A DNA stretch of 64,000 nucleotides, taken from assembly GCA_016869025.1 (NCBI GenBank), contig VGFA01000008.1:1-64000 (forward strand), written 5' to 3'. This DNA comes from Armatimonadota bacterium. Its GTDB lineage: Bacteria > Sysuimicrobiota > Sysuimicrobiia > Sysuimicrobiales > Humicultoraceae. The position numbers were made by a program, and so were the translations under genes. Positions within the stretch are counted from its first letter, which is position 1. Each line of letters begins with the position of its first letter. Shown here piece after piece: positions 1-8,859 of this stretch. The notes under the pieces were generated by a model. The model ran no database searches and was not told the origin of the DNA. It saw only the letters and a list, made by a program, of their open reading frames with translations.

Positions 1-31
1 CGCGGCGCGGATAGATCCGGCTTCGGCTGGT

Positions 32-2062
32 TCAGGCAGAGGTAGCGGCCACGACGACGCGATCGCGCCCCTCTGACTTCGCACGGTAGAGCGCCGCATC
101 CGCGTTCTCTATCAGGGCCTCCCCACTCGCGCCGTGCTCGGGGAAGGCCGCAACTCCCAGGGAGACGGTCACCGGGCCCAGGGACTCGCCCAGGTGCGAG
201 ACGTGCAGGTGCTTGGCGGTCTCCCGGAGCTGCTCGGCACGCGACCTGGCGCAGTTCAGCGCTGCCTCGGGCAGAATCAGGACGAACTCCTCGCCTCCGA
301 AGCGGCACGCGATGTCGCCCGCGCGCAGGTTGGCGCGCAGCATTGTGCCCAGCTCACGCAGCAATGAGTCGCCGGCGCTGTGACCGAACGTGTCGTTGAA
401 CTGCTTGAAGTGATCGAGGTCCAGCATCATCACGCTCAACGGCCGCGCTCCACGCTCGGCCCGCCGGATCTCCCTCTCCAGCGTCTCCTCCATGTACCGG
501 CGGTTGAACAATCCGGTGAGCGGATCGCGGACCGACTGGCTGCGGAGCGTTTCGCGCAGTCGGAGATTCGCCAGCGCCAAGGCCGATTGCTCTCCCAGCG
601 TTGAAGCTACCATCTTCCTGGTCTCCAGCAGCGGCAGGAGAGCGCCTTCAGCGGTGCCCGGGCGGGTCAGGCAGAGCAGTCCCATTGCCTCGCCGTGGGC
701 CACAAGGGGGATGCAGAAGTATGCCTGCGGCAGGGGACTGGAGAGGTGCCTGCAGTTTGGGCCTTCGGCGGTATCCTCCACGATGTGGGCCCGGCCCCTC
801 CGCAGCGCCCAACAATCGTCCGGCGAGAAGACCCGCTGCGTGGAAGGCTCTTCGCCCCACGAGGCCACCACCTCGACGAAGTTGCGCGACGCGCTCTGCA
901 TGCACAGCGCGCCCGGCTCACCCGGGAACAACCTCTGCGCGGAATGGGCGATGACCGAATGGGCCTCGGCCATGTCAGAGCAGGCCTGCAGGAGCTCGCC
1001 CATCTTGCTCAGCACGGAGATCTCACTCGTCTGCCGCTCCAGGTCGCCCACCCACACCTTGAGCTTGTCATTGGCCTGCCGGAGGGCCTCTTCGGCCTCC
1101 CTGCGCGCGGTGATGTCCTCCAGCGAGCCCTCGAAGGAGAGCACCCGGCCGTCGCTGTCGCGAACGGCGCGGGCGTAGTCCCGCACCCAGATGATCCGTC
1201 CGTCCCTGCGGCGTAGTTTAAGCTCGACCCCGCGCACCACGCCCTCGCGTTCCATCAGGGACAGCCATCGCTGCCGGTCCTCTCCGTCGGCATAGACATC
1301 GGGCACCTTCGCGGACAAGAGGGCTTCACTGCTCGGATATCCCAGAATCTGCGCCAGCGCGTGGTTCGCGGTTACGAACTCACCCGATGGGGTAGTTTCG
1401 TAGAGGCCGATGGGCAAGCCGTCGAACAGACTCTGATATCGCTCCGCGCTGGTCCGCGCAGTCGCTTCCGCCTGCAGGCGTTCTTGCATGAGAACAGCGC
1501 GTTCGCCTCGCTGGCGGCGCAGCCGCTCGAAGACCACGGCGGCAAAACCGTTGATGATAAGGAACACCCCGACCAACGCTACGTCCATGGCGGGCAGGTG
1601 GATGGCCAGGGTGCGGGCGTAGTAGGCCAGAGCGGCGGCGTACCCAGCACCGGCGAAGCTTCCAAGGATCATAACACCCCAGAAACCTATCCGCCCGGCC
1701 ACGAAGAGCAGCGCGGCCATCCACGCCATCAAGAACAACTCCCGAACCTCGGGTGCGATGAAGGCATACAGGGTCAGCAGGCCGGCAGTGGCTGCCATCG
1801 GCAGGTAGACATAGTGCCTGTCCCACTTCAGGCGTGCGTCCCAGCCGAAGTGGGGGATTAGCCAGAGCACCGCCTGCACGACGATCGTAACGGTGAAGGC
1901 CATCGCCCAGCGGGAGAGATCGAGCGACACGATGTCCATCTTGTGCAGGATCGGCACGACCAGCTGCAGGAACACCAGCCCGGCGCTGGCAAGCAAGACG
2001 CCGCGCTTCTTGACCTGGTTCTGGGTGGTCCGTTTGGCGCGGGCTCCGGTCAAGGTGCTCAC
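32..2062 (-). CDS. Membrane PAS-GAF-GGDEF diguanylate cyclase
   Basis: Predicted to make cyclic di-GMP from two GTP at the inner membrane. The 676-aa protein has about six hydrophobic segments in residues 20-185. A PAS/PAC domain follows (about 205-325), then a short coiled coil, a GAF domain (about 350-500) and a C-terminal GGDEF domain (about 510-670). The active-site loop reads GGEEF at about 589-593, so the cyclase should be active. An RAGD tetrapeptide five residues upstream matches the RxxD product-inhibition site. No EAL domain is present. The GTG start follows a weak purine-rich stretch. It lies 107 bp downstream of, and on the same strand as, the histidine kinase, so it may be an output of that two-component system or simply co-transcribed. 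The ligand of PAS/GAF cannot be told from sequence. Confidence 0.93.
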   Translation of the reverse strand: MSTLTGARAKRTTQNQVKKRGVLLASAGLVFLQLVVPILHKMDIVSLDLSRWAMAFTVTIVVQAVLWLIPHFGWDARLKWDRHYVYLPMAATAGLLTLYAFIAPEVRELFLMAWMAALLFVAGRIGFWGVMILGSFAGAGYAAALAYYARTLAIHLPAMDVALVGVFLIINGFAAVVFERLRRQRGERAVLMQERLQAEATARTSAERYQSLFDGLPIGLYETTPSGEFVTANHALAQILGYPSSEALLSAKVPDVYADGEDRQRWLSLMEREGVVRGVELKLRRRDGRIIWVRDYARAVRDSDGRVLSFEGSLEDITARREAEEALRQANDKLKVWVGDLERQTSEISVLSKMGELLQACSDMAEAHSVIAHSAQRLFPGEPGALCMQSASRNFVEVVASWGEEPSTQRVFSPDDCWALRRGRAHIVEDTAEGPNCRHLSSPLPQAYFCIPLVAHGEAMGLLCLTRPGTAEGALLPLLETRKMVASTLGEQSALALANLRLRETLRSQSVRDPLTGLFNRRYMEETLEREIRRAERGARPLSVMMLDLDHFKQFNDTFGHSAGDSLLRELGTMLRANLRAGDIACRFGGEEFVLILPEAALNCARSRAEQLRETAKHLHVSHLGESLGPVTVSLGVAAFPEHGASGEALIENADAALYRAKSEGRDRVVVAATSA

Positions 2063-2081
2063 CCGCCTTCGCGCTTAGGTG

Positions 2082-2100
2082 CCTGCCCGGGGCTGGCAGG
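2082..2100 (-). other. Small hairpin between kinase and cyclase genes
   Basis: CCTGCC (2082-2087) and GGCAGG (2095-2100) form a 6-bp stem with a 7-nt loop in the 107-bp gap. There is no U-tract, so a terminator is unlikely. It may only shape the leader of the cyclase gene. Confidence 0.25.
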
Positions 2101-2169
2101 TAGTATTCTCCGCCGACGCTGCATCGCCTGCCGAGCGAAGCGACGAAACAGGCCGTGTGGGCCCGGTGA

Positions 2170-3261
2170 TCAGCCAGCGGCCGGAAGGGTGAAGGAGAAG
2201 GTGCTGCCGCGTCCGGGGCCGGGGCTGGCCGCGCGAATGCTTCCGCCGTGGGCCTCGACCAGGTACCGGGCGATCGTGAGGCCCAGGCCGCTGCCGCCTC
2301 CGCTGCGGGCGCGCGATCGGTCCACGCGGTAGAACCGTTCGAAGACGTGCGTCAGGTGCTCGGCCGCGATACCCAATCCGGTGTCTTCCACGTCAATCCT
2401 GACCCGCGGTCCCTCGGGGCGCGCGCTCACCGTGATGCGGCCCGGCGGCGGCGTGTACTGGATTGCGTTGCCGATCAGGTTCGCCAGCACCTGCTGGATG
2501 CGGTCAACGTCCACGATCACCGCGGGCAGTGCCTCGGGCACGGTCACCTCCAGTACAAGCCCCTGGTCATCGGCCTGCGGGCGCAGGCGCTCCACGGCCG
2601 CGCCCACGATCCGGCGCACGGGCACTGTCTGACGAATCAACCGGAGCACCCCGGCGTCCAGCCGCGAGAGCTCCTCCAGGTCGGTCACCAGCCGCTGAAG
2701 CCGGTCAACCTCCACGGCGACCCGGGCATAGGTCTCGGGCCCGGCTTCGATCACGCCGTCGGACAGCCCCTCCATGTACCCCTTGATGCCGGAGAGCGGC
2801 GTTCGAAGCTCGTGGGCCACATCGGCCAGGAGAGTCCTCCGCCTGATCTCCGTCTGCTCCAGGGCCCCGGCCATGGTGTTGAAGCTGTCGGCAAGGGCAC
2901 CCATCTCATCGGTGCTCTGAACCGGCGCCCGCTCGTCGTAATGGCCCGCGGCCAGGCGCTGGCTGGCGGCGGCCAGGGCCTGCACCGGCAGCACGATCCT
3001 CCTGGTCACGTACATGCTGAGGGCGCCGGCAGCCACGATCGCAGCGATGCCTGCTGCGACCAGGGCGTCGGCGACGCCGGTGCGGAAGATCCGCTCAATG
3101 TTAGTGGCTGGGGGCCCTCCGAACCGCGGCCCAGTGCCCTCTACTCGGCGGGCCACATGCCGCGAGCCGAGGAAGTTGAGCGCCGCCGTCAGCACCACCA
3201 TACCCACGACCAGAACGATCAGGTACGAAACGAAGACCTGGACTCCCAGTGACCGCCTCAC
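2170..3261 (-). CDS. Sensor histidine kinase (HAMP-HisKA-HATPase)
   Basis: Inner-membrane sensor kinase of 363 aa. There are two membrane helices (about 9-31 and 66-84) flanking a very short, roughly 35-residue periplasmic loop, then HAMP (about 85-137). The HisKA dimerisation box has the phospho-acceptor in AHELRTPL (His150), and the HATPase_c domain has N, G1 (DTGLGI) and G2 (GSGLGLTI) boxes. The tiny sensor loop suggests it senses membrane state or a partner protein rather than a soluble ligand (inference). The gene starts 5 bp after the response regulator stops, so the pair is co-transcribed as regulator then kinase. All catalytic motifs look intact. Confidence 0.95.
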   Translation of the reverse strand: MRRSLGVQVFVSYLIVLVVGMVVLTAALNFLGSRHVARRVEGTGPRFGGPPATNIERIFRTGVADALVAAGIAAIVAAGALSMYVTRRIVLPVQALAAASQRLAAGHYDERAPVQSTDEMGALADSFNTMAGALEQTEIRRRTLLADVAHELRTPLSGIKGYMEGLSDGVIEAGPETYARVAVEVDRLQRLVTDLEELSRLDAGVLRLIRQTVPVRRIVGAAVERLRPQADDQGLVLEVTVPEALPAVIVDVDRIQQVLANLIGNAIQYTPPPGRITVSARPEGPRVRIDVEDTGLGIAAEHLTHVFERFYRVDRSRARSGGGSGLGLTIARYLVEAHGGSIRAASPGPGRGSTFSFTLPAAG

Positions 3262-3266
3262 CGCGC

Positions 3267-3956
3267 CTACTCCGCCTCGAACCGGTAGCCGACACCCCGC
3301 ACCGTGGTGATGAACGCGGGTCGGCCCGGATCGTCCTCCAGCTTCTTGCGCAGTTCCTTGATGTGGACGTCCACGACGCGCTCATCGCCGAAGAAGTCGG
3401 GCCCCCAGACCCGTTCGATGATCTGCGGTCGGGTGAACACCAGGCGGGGCGCTCCGGCCATGGCCAGCAACAGGTCGAACTCCAGCGTGGTCAGCGCCAC
3501 GGGGTTCCCGTCCTTCCACACCCCGCGCTGGCCTGGGTCTATCCGCAGGTGCCCAAAGGTGAGCGGTCCGGGCTGCCTCTCGCCACCCCGGCTGCGGCGC
3601 AGGAGCGCCTTGACGCGCGCGACCATCTCGCGAGGGCTGAACGGCTTGGTCAGGTAGTCGTCACCTCCCACGCCCAGCCCCACGACCTTGTCGGTTTCGT
3701 CGGAGCGCGCGGTCAGAAGCAGCACGTAGGCGTCCGACCACTCCCTCAGCCGCCGGAGCACCTCCAACCCGTCCATGCCCGGCAGCATGATGTCCAGGAC
3801 TATCAGGTCTGGGTGCGCCCGGCGGGCCAGGGCGAGCGCGGCCACGCCGTCCGCGGCGACCTCGACCGTGAACCCCTCGCGCGTCAGATACCGCGAGACG
3901 ACGTCGCGGACAGACGCCTCGTCGTCAACAACCAGGATCGTGCGGCCGGAGGACAT
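3267..3956 (-). CDS. OmpR/PhoB-type response regulator
   Basis: DNA-binding response regulator of 229 aa, partner of the downstream kinase. The receiver domain has acidic residues Asp10/Asp11, phospho-acceptor Asp55 in VLDIMLPG and Lys104 in LTKPF. A winged-helix Trans_reg_C domain occupies about 130-225 and ends in TTVRGVGYRFE, typical of the OmpR family. The reading frame is open much further upstream, through the cold-shock gene, but the family N-terminus (SSGRTILVVDDE) fixes the ATG at 3956. It lies 113 bp downstream of the cold-shock gene on the same strand, separated by a hairpin. Confidence 0.95.
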   Translation of the reverse strand: MSSGRTILVVDDEASVRDVVSRYLTREGFTVEVAADGVAALALARRAHPDLIVLDIMLPGMDGLEVLRRLREWSDAYVLLLTARSDETDKVVGLGVGGDDYLTKPFSPREMVARVKALLRRSRGGERQPGPLTFGHLRIDPGQRGVWKDGNPVALTTLEFDLLLAMAGAPRLVFTRPQIIERVWGPDFFGDERVVDVHIKELRKKLEDDPGRPAFITTVRGVGYRFEAE

Positions 3957-4043
3957 CTGTTCCGGGTGCTCCCCCAATGCCCAGAAGGGCAGAGAGACCG
4001 CTCCGCGGCCTCTCTCCCAACCGGGCTTGAACCTGCCAAGACG

Positions 4044-4064
4044 CGGGACCGCGATGCGGTCCCG
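4044..4064 (-). terminator. Hairpin downstream of cold-shock gene
   Basis: A 9-bp perfect stem (4044-4052 with 4056-4064) and 3-nt loop begin 5 nt after the cold-shock stop codon on the minus strand. The following sequence is only weakly T-rich. It could be a partial terminator or mRNA-stabilising hairpin between the cold-shock gene and the two-component operon. Confidence 0.5.
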
Positions 4065-4069
4065 GTGGG

Positions 4070-4276
4070 CTAGCCTATGGGCTTGACGTTGGAGGCCTGG
4101 GGACCCTTCTGACCCGTCACGACCTCGTACTCTACCTTCTGGCCCTCGCTGAGGCTCCTGTAGCCATCGGCCTGAATCGCGGAATAGTGGACGAAGACAT
4201 CCTTGCCGCCCTCGTCGGGAGTGATGAAGCCGTAGCCCTTCTCCGCGCTGAACCACTTGACTGATCCGATCGGCAT
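4070..4276 (-). CDS. csp: Cold-shock domain protein (CspA family)
   Basis: Small single-stranded nucleic-acid chaperone of 68 aa, the usual family length. The cold-shock OB fold is recognisable from the RNP1 motif KGYGFI (residues 13-18) and the RNP2 motif VFVHYSAI (residues 27-34). It acts on mRNA in the cytoplasm, melting secondary structure. The ATG at 4276 is preceded by a GGTGG Shine-Dalgarno sequence. It is divergent from the M16 protease operon, and its leader contains a hairpin (4300-4325), as is common for Csp transcripts. Confidence 0.96.
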   Translation of the reverse strand: MPIGSVKWFSAEKGYGFITPDEGGKDVFVHYSAIQADGYRSLSEGQKVEYEVVTGQKGPQASNVKPIG

Positions 4277-4299
4277 GCCCTACCCACCTTTCCTTCTTT

Positions 4300-4325
4300 G
4301 CCGTCCGACGACTCCGCCGGACGGC
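4300..4325 (-). promoter_or_regulatory. 5' leader hairpin of the cold-shock gene
   Basis: GCCGTCCG (4300-4307) and CGGACGGC (4318-4325) form a perfect 8-bp stem with a 10-nt loop, 24 nt upstream of the csp start codon. An AT-rich TATATT (4352-4357), otherwise rare in this GC-rich DNA, lies just beyond and could serve as a -10 element for either direction. A structured leader fits known temperature-responsive csp mRNAs. The role here is inferred. Confidence 0.45.
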
Positions 4326-4439
4326 AGTGCAGCATCGCCCTACGAAACTGTTATATTGGCACCCCGGGCGGGGGATTCCTCCTTGGCGGGCGAATCCTTG
4401 ATAGCAATCTGTGTGGGGATCTGTATGGGGGGAGGCAGG

Positions 4440-5786
4440 GTGCTCAAGAGCCGTGCGGCCCGAGCCGCCATGTTGCTGGTGGGGCTGCTGGGCGCGCTGG
4501 TGTCCGCGGGCCTTAGCCCTTTGCCCGGGACCGCCCAGGTCCGGGCGCCTGGCGGCGCCGTGCGCTCAGTGCTCGAGAACGGGTTGACGGTAATCGTCCA
4601 GGAGCACCGCGCCGCGGACGTCGTGGCCCTGCACACCTGGGTTCGGGGCGGGTCGAAGGACGAGGATGACGAGACCAACGGCGCGGCCCACTTCCTGGAG
4701 CACATGCTCTTCAAGGGCACCGCGAAGCGGCGGGCCGGTGAGATGGACCGAGAGGTCGAAGGAGTCGGCGGCGTCCTGAACGCGGGCACCTCGCTGGACT
4801 GGACCTACTACCACGTGGTGTCGTCCAGCCGGCACTTCGACCAGATGCTCGAACTGCAGTCCGACGCTATGATGCGCTCGACGCTCGAGCCCTCAGAACT
4901 CGAGCGCGAACGCAGGGTCGTGCTTGAGGAGATCAACCGTCGCGACAACTTCCCGACGACGCGCGCCTTGGAACTGATGCGGGGACTGGCGTTCACCGTG
5001 CATGCCTACAGACGTTCGGTGCTGGGCACGCGCGCAACGATCGAGCGGATGCCGCGGGAGACGCTGCAGCGGTTCTACCGAACCTACTACGTGCCGGATA
5101 ACATGACGGTGGTTGTGGTCGGGAACGTTCGGGCCTCACAGGCCTTGGCCAGCGTGAGGCGTGCCTACGCGGGATTCAGCGGCCCGTCGGTTCTGCGCCA
5201 GCCGGCTCCGGTGGAGCCACCGATAGAGGGCGTGCGCCGCCTTGTGGCCGAGCAGGACGTCCGCGTCGCCTACCTGGTCTTGGGATTCCCGGGCCCGACG
5301 GTGCGCGACCGCGACGTGCACGCGACGGATGTCCTGGCGTACGCGCTGGGGCGGGGGCTGGGCGCGCGGCTGCGCCAGCAGGTCGTGGAGCGCGCCCGCC
5401 TGGCGCAGAGCATAGGCGTCTCGTTCCTGACCACCGAGGATCCCTACCTGTTCGTCATCTCCGCGGTCGCCGAGCCGGCGCACGCGGAGCGCGCCGAGGC
5501 CGCGATCCTGGCGGAGGTGGCCGCGGTCGCCGACCAGGGGATCACCGAGGTCGAGCTGGCGCGCGCGCGGAATCTGCTGGAAGGCGAGCACATCTACGGC
5601 ACGCATACAACCCGCGGTCAGGCGTACACGTTGGGTTTCTACGCCACCATCGCCGACCTGGAGTTCGCATCCGCCTATCTGGCACGCGTCCGCCAGGTCA
5701 CCAGGGATGACGTACAGCGGGTCGCGCGGCGCCTGTTCGACGCGCGCCGGTACGCGGTCGCTGTCATCCGGCCCGCCGGGAGGTGA
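4440..5786 (+). CDS. M16 zinc metalloprotease, catalytic subunit
   Basis: Insulinase/processing-peptidase family (M16) endopeptidase of about 448 aa. An N-terminal signal sequence (hydrophobic core in residues about 10-30, ending near GTAQ) predicts export. The inverted zinc motif HFLEH is at about 84-88, with downstream glutamates in the ERRVVLEEIN stretch. The C-terminal half is the second M16 domain. The frame is open back to 4257 with an ATG at 4425, but GTG at 4440 follows GGGGGAGG at 5-nt spacing and starts exactly at the signal peptide. Its stop overlaps the next M16 gene as GTGA. The pair resembles active/inactive two-subunit processing peptidases. Substrates are unknown. Confidence 0.93.
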   Translation: MLKSRAARAAMLLVGLLGALVSAGLSPLPGTAQVRAPGGAVRSVLENGLTVIVQEHRAADVVALHTWVRGGSKDEDDETNGAAHFLEHMLFKGTAKRRAGEMDREVEGVGGVLNAGTSLDWTYYHVVSSSRHFDQMLELQSDAMMRSTLEPSELERERRVVLEEINRRDNFPTTRALELMRGLAFTVHAYRRSVLGTRATIERMPRETLQRFYRTYYVPDNMTVVVVGNVRASQALASVRRAYAGFSGPSVLRQPAPVEPPIEGVRRLVAEQDVRVAYLVLGFPGPTVRDRDVHATDVLAYALGRGLGARLRQQVVERARLAQSIGVSFLTTEDPYLFVISAVAEPAHAERAEAAILAEVAAVADQGITEVELARARNLLEGEHIYGTHTTRGQAYTLGFYATIADLEFASAYLARVRQVTRDDVQRVARRLFDARRYAVAVIRPAGR

Positions 5787-7123
5787 GGCGGGCCTTGCGT
5801 CTCCTTGCCGCTGCCCTGCTCGTTTCTCTCCTGGCCGCCTCCGGCCCCGCGGCTGGCGCGACGGTCGTTTTCCGCCAGGCCGCCGCATCACGCCACCTGC
5901 TGGAGAATGGGCTGACCGTCATAGTCAAGCCCAACCCTGTGAGCGACCTGGTCGTAGTGGAAGCCCTGGTCCGCGCCGGTCCACGCCTGGAGGAGCCAGC
6001 ACAGAGCGGGGTGACCTTCTTTGTGCGCAGCATGCTGGTCCGCGGGACGCACCGCCGCTCCGCTGATCAGATCGCCCAGACGATAGAGGGAATTGGCGGC
6101 CTGCTGGGAGGCGGAACCGGCTCAGACTTCACCTCGCTGTACACGGTGACGCCGGGCCGCCACCTTGATCTTGGAATGGAGCTGGTAGCCGACCTTCTGG
6201 CGAATGCCCGGTTCGATCCCAGGGACATCGAGACCCAGCGCGGGGTAGGCTTGTCCCGGATCAGGCAGAATGCCGACCAGCCGCTCCAGCGCGCGGTGGA
6301 CCTACTGGGCGCTGCCCTGTATCCTTTTCACCCCTACGCGCAGCCCATCATCGGGACCGCGGAGACGGTCGCTGCGCTCACCCGCGAGCAACTACTCGAG
6401 TTCTACCTGACCCACTTCACGGCATCCAACATCGTCCTCGTCGTTGCTGGGAACACCACCGAGGCCCAGGCGCTGGAGAAGGCGAAGCAGGCGTTCGGCG
6501 GGCTGCGCGCAGGGTCGCCGCCGCGCCGCGTCCGATGGCTGCGCACGGTGGAGCGCGCCCTGGTGCCTCCCCTGGCATCGCCGCAGGAGGTGCGGGAGGT
6601 GCGCCCAATCGCGGCCGCATGGATTGCCATGGGATACCTGGGTGTGCCCATGGGGCACCGCGACTTCGCGGCGTTGCGCGTGCTCAGCGCCATTTTGGGC
6701 GAGGGGATGTCGTCGCGGCTGTTCACCGAGATCAGGGAAAGGCGCGGGCTGGCCTACCAGGTCGGTTCCGCGTATCTGGTGCGGGCAGGCCCGGGCCACA
6801 TCCGCCTGAGCGCAGGGACCGATCCGTCCACGCTCCCGGCGGTCACCGCTGCCATGCTGCGTGAGGTGGAGCGGCTTCGCGCCGAGGTCCCTCCTGCAGA
6901 CGAGCTGGAGCGTGCCAGGAGGGGGATTATCGGGCGCTACGCCCTGGCCCGTGAAGAACTGGAGGCCCAGGCGTTCTACCTCGGGTGGTACGAGATCCTT
7001 GGCGTTGGGTTTGCCTACGACGAGCGCTTCCCCGAGGAGATCGACCGCGTCACTGCAGGCGACGTGCTGCGGGCGGCGCGGAGGTACCTGACTGTCCCGG
7101 CGCTGGTGATCGTTGCGCCATAG
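5783..7123 (+). CDS. M16 family protein lacking the zinc motif (partner subunit)
   Basis: Exported M16-fold protein of 446 aa with a clear signal peptide (MRRALRLLAAALLVSLLAAS...). The position that carries HxxEH in the upstream gene reads VTFFVRSM here, so both zinc histidines and the catalytic glutamate are missing and it should be catalytically dead. A glycine-rich stretch (GIGGLLGGGTGSDFTS, about residues 98-113) follows, as in non-catalytic alpha-type subunits that present substrate. The GTG start overlaps the preceding stop by 4 bases, giving strict translational coupling and fitting a heterodimer. The dimer is inferred from family knowledge. Confidence 0.92.
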   Translation: MRRALRLLAAALLVSLLAASGPAAGATVVFRQAAASRHLLENGLTVIVKPNPVSDLVVVEALVRAGPRLEEPAQSGVTFFVRSMLVRGTHRRSADQIAQTIEGIGGLLGGGTGSDFTSLYTVTPGRHLDLGMELVADLLANARFDPRDIETQRGVGLSRIRQNADQPLQRAVDLLGAALYPFHPYAQPIIGTAETVAALTREQLLEFYLTHFTASNIVLVVAGNTTEAQALEKAKQAFGGLRAGSPPRRVRWLRTVERALVPPLASPQEVREVRPIAAAWIAMGYLGVPMGHRDFAALRVLSAILGEGMSSRLFTEIRERRGLAYQVGSAYLVRAGPGHIRLSAGTDPSTLPAVTAAMLREVERLRAEVPPADELERARRGIIGRYALAREELEAQAFYLGWYEILGVGFAYDERFPEEIDRVTAGDVLRAARRYLTVPALVIVAP

Positions 7124-7238
7124 CTCCACGGTGCCCGGAGGTGCGCGGCACAAGGTAACGAACTGGTAAACGCTCAATGGCCCTGGGGGGTCGAACACAG
7201 AGACCACATCACGCACGAAGCAACGATGGGAGGCATTC

Positions 7239-7880
7239 ATGCGAACAGTCTTCGGAACGGCCTACAGGGCATTGCTTGTCGCTCTATTGGTATCGGTTGC
7301 GGTGCCGCCGGTGGCCCAAGTCACGGCAGGGCCGGCTCCGTCGCTCTTTCCGCTCGTCACCGGCGCGGTGTGGACCCGCAAGAACGATGATGGAGTCGAG
7401 TCTGTCACAAAGGTCGTGGGCCCCAAGACCGTCGGCACCGTCCGGTGCATCGTAGCCGAGCGCAAGGCGATCGAGCGCGGCCGCGAGCGCACTGAGCGCA
7501 CCTGCTACCAGGTAACAGCGGCCGAGGTCCTGATCATCGAGTGGACCTCGCCCAGGGGTGGGCTAACCGTGAGCAACCCCCCGCGCCCATTGATGAAGCT
7601 TCCTCCCAAGGCAGGGCAGGCCTGGTCGTGGAGCCCGGCGGATTCCGCGTTCGAGTTGAAGATCACCTCGAAGTGGATCGCTGAGGAGACGGTCAAGGTG
7701 GCCGCCGGGACGTACAAGGCCTGGAAGATGCAGACGGTGACGGCCGGTGAGGACACTGAGATCACGGCTTACACCTGGTACGCGCCGGGCGTCGGCGCGG
7801 TGCGGAGCGAGCGGAAGGGCTATCGCGGCGATCGCCAGATCAGCGGCTGGACCGAGCTGGTTAGATACAAGGCACCGTAG
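7239..7880 (+). CDS. Secreted protein of unknown function
   Basis: A 213-aa protein with an N-terminal signal peptide (hydrophobic core about 12-30). The ATG is preceded by GGGAGGC at good spacing. The mature part is beta-strand-rich with a YTWYAPGVGAVRSE stretch near the C-terminus, typical of small periplasmic proteins with a beta-sandwich fold. I recognise no enzyme motif. Two cysteines (CIVAER and TCYQV, about residues 69 and 89) could form a disulphide. It lies 115 bp after the M16 operon, is probably its own unit, and ends at a strong hairpin. Confidence 0.75.
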   Translation: MRTVFGTAYRALLVALLVSVAVPPVAQVTAGPAPSLFPLVTGAVWTRKNDDGVESVTKVVGPKTVGTVRCIVAERKAIERGRERTERTCYQVTAAEVLIIEWTSPRGGLTVSNPPRPLMKLPPKAGQAWSWSPADSAFELKITSKWIAEETVKVAAGTYKAWKMQTVTAGEDTEITAYTWYAPGVGAVRSERKGYRGDRQISGWTELVRYKAP

Positions 7881-7928
7881 AGCCGGGCCTGCGGGCCAGT
7901 AGCCCCGGGACTCCATCAGGGAATGAGT

Positions 7929-7956
7929 GAGAGGGCGGCGATACCCCCGCCCTCTC
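7929..7956. terminator. Bidirectional terminator-like hairpin
   Basis: GAGAGGGCGG (7929-7938) and CCGCCCTCTC (7947-7956) form a perfect 10-bp stem with an 8-nt loop between two convergent genes (ending at 7880 and 8020). No clear U-tract flanks it, but position and stability fit a shared terminator. Confidence 0.6.
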
Positions 7957-8019
7957 GTAGTCAATGTCGCAGGTTGCCCCGAAGGTTGCGCTGCAGTTCG
8001 CTCCGCTGGCTGTGCCGCC

Positions 8020-8805
8020 TCACCGTAGCCGCATGGTGATTGCCGCGTACCAGCCGTCCCAGGCCATCGTGCACGGGCACGGGGTCCTTCCCACAGCAGT
8101 CGTTTCCCACTTGATTGACCGGTAGCCCACCTCGAGTCCGGCCTCCGGCGACAGCGACCTTCCCAGTGCCAGGCTGTAGTCCCTGACGCTGGCCGTGCCG
8201 CCTGGCGGGTCGAGTACCCCACCCAGGCTGTGATTGATCGTCCACGACCCAAAGGCAGCCGAGCCCGACAGGTACCACGCCTCGCGGAACGGCACGTACA
8301 GGTCGAGACCGTAGCGCAGGCCGCGTGCAGAGAACTCGCGAGCTCCACCTCCCGACGAAACGCCCAGGAACCCGCTGCCGTATCCGGCAAACACGGTCAT
8401 CTCAGCGCCGCGCCAGTTGGCCGGCGCTATCAGGTAGTGAAGGTTCGTGGAAAAGAACCGGTTCGTGCCGGGCGATGCTCCGAACCCGCCCTCGGTGTCC
8501 ACAAGGTTGTTCACGCCGCCTGTATCGTAGGCGATACTCCAGATGAACCGGTTGACGGGTCGCGAACGGAACTCAAACCCCAGCAGCGTGGAATCCCAGA
8601 CGATGTTGCCGGGTGCCAGACTGTCGAGGTAGTTCTGGGTGCGGATGCGGGATGGACCGTTGGGTTCCTCCCCGGGCAGCGACGCGCTTGGTGGGGTTGA
8701 CCACAATCTGAGCTTGAAAGTCTGGGCTTCGGCCGCTTCGGGCACCCATGCCACTAGCAGCGAAATCGCGAGGACGGCAGCCATGATGGCTGTAGTTCTG
8801 CGCAC
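8020..8805 (-). CDS. Secreted beta-barrel-like outer-surface protein
   Basis: About 261 aa, with a signal peptide (MAAVLAISLLVAWVPEAAEAQ). The mature region has alternating aromatic and small residues, many glycines and YxLxLGRSLSPEAGLEVGYRS-like strands, and ends WYAAITMRLR. This pattern fits an outer-membrane beta-barrel with a C-terminal amphipathic strand. The frame opens at 8853, but GTG at 8805 follows GGAGGT at 5-nt spacing and directly precedes the signal sequence. If it is a real barrel, the host has an outer membrane. No named family is recognised, and a secreted soluble beta protein is possible. Confidence 0.6.
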   Translation of the reverse strand: MRRTTAIMAAVLAISLLVAWVPEAAEAQTFKLRLWSTPPSASLPGEEPNGPSRIRTQNYLDSLAPGNIVWDSTLLGFEFRSRPVNRFIWSIAYDTGGVNNLVDTEGGFGASPGTNRFFSTNLHYLIAPANWRGAEMTVFAGYGSGFLGVSSGGGAREFSARGLRYGLDLYVPFREAWYLSGSAAFGSWTINHSLGGVLDPPGGTASVRDYSLALGRSLSPEAGLEVGYRSIKWETTAVGRTPCPCTMAWDGWYAAITMRLR

Positions 8806-8859
8806 GTTCCACCTCCGAACAGGTAGGGTCTTGGCGGATACCTTTCGCCCCATGCGGGC

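Noticed and set aside
2248-3252. 334-codon open frame antisense to the histidine kinase
   Set aside because: It is a composition shadow of the kinase gene with no recognisable domain and no ribosome site.
3957-4256. N-terminal extension of the response regulator through the cold-shock gene
   Set aside because: The upstream 100 codons are the shifted frame of the cold-shock gene and do not resemble any receiver extension. The family start is ATG 3956.
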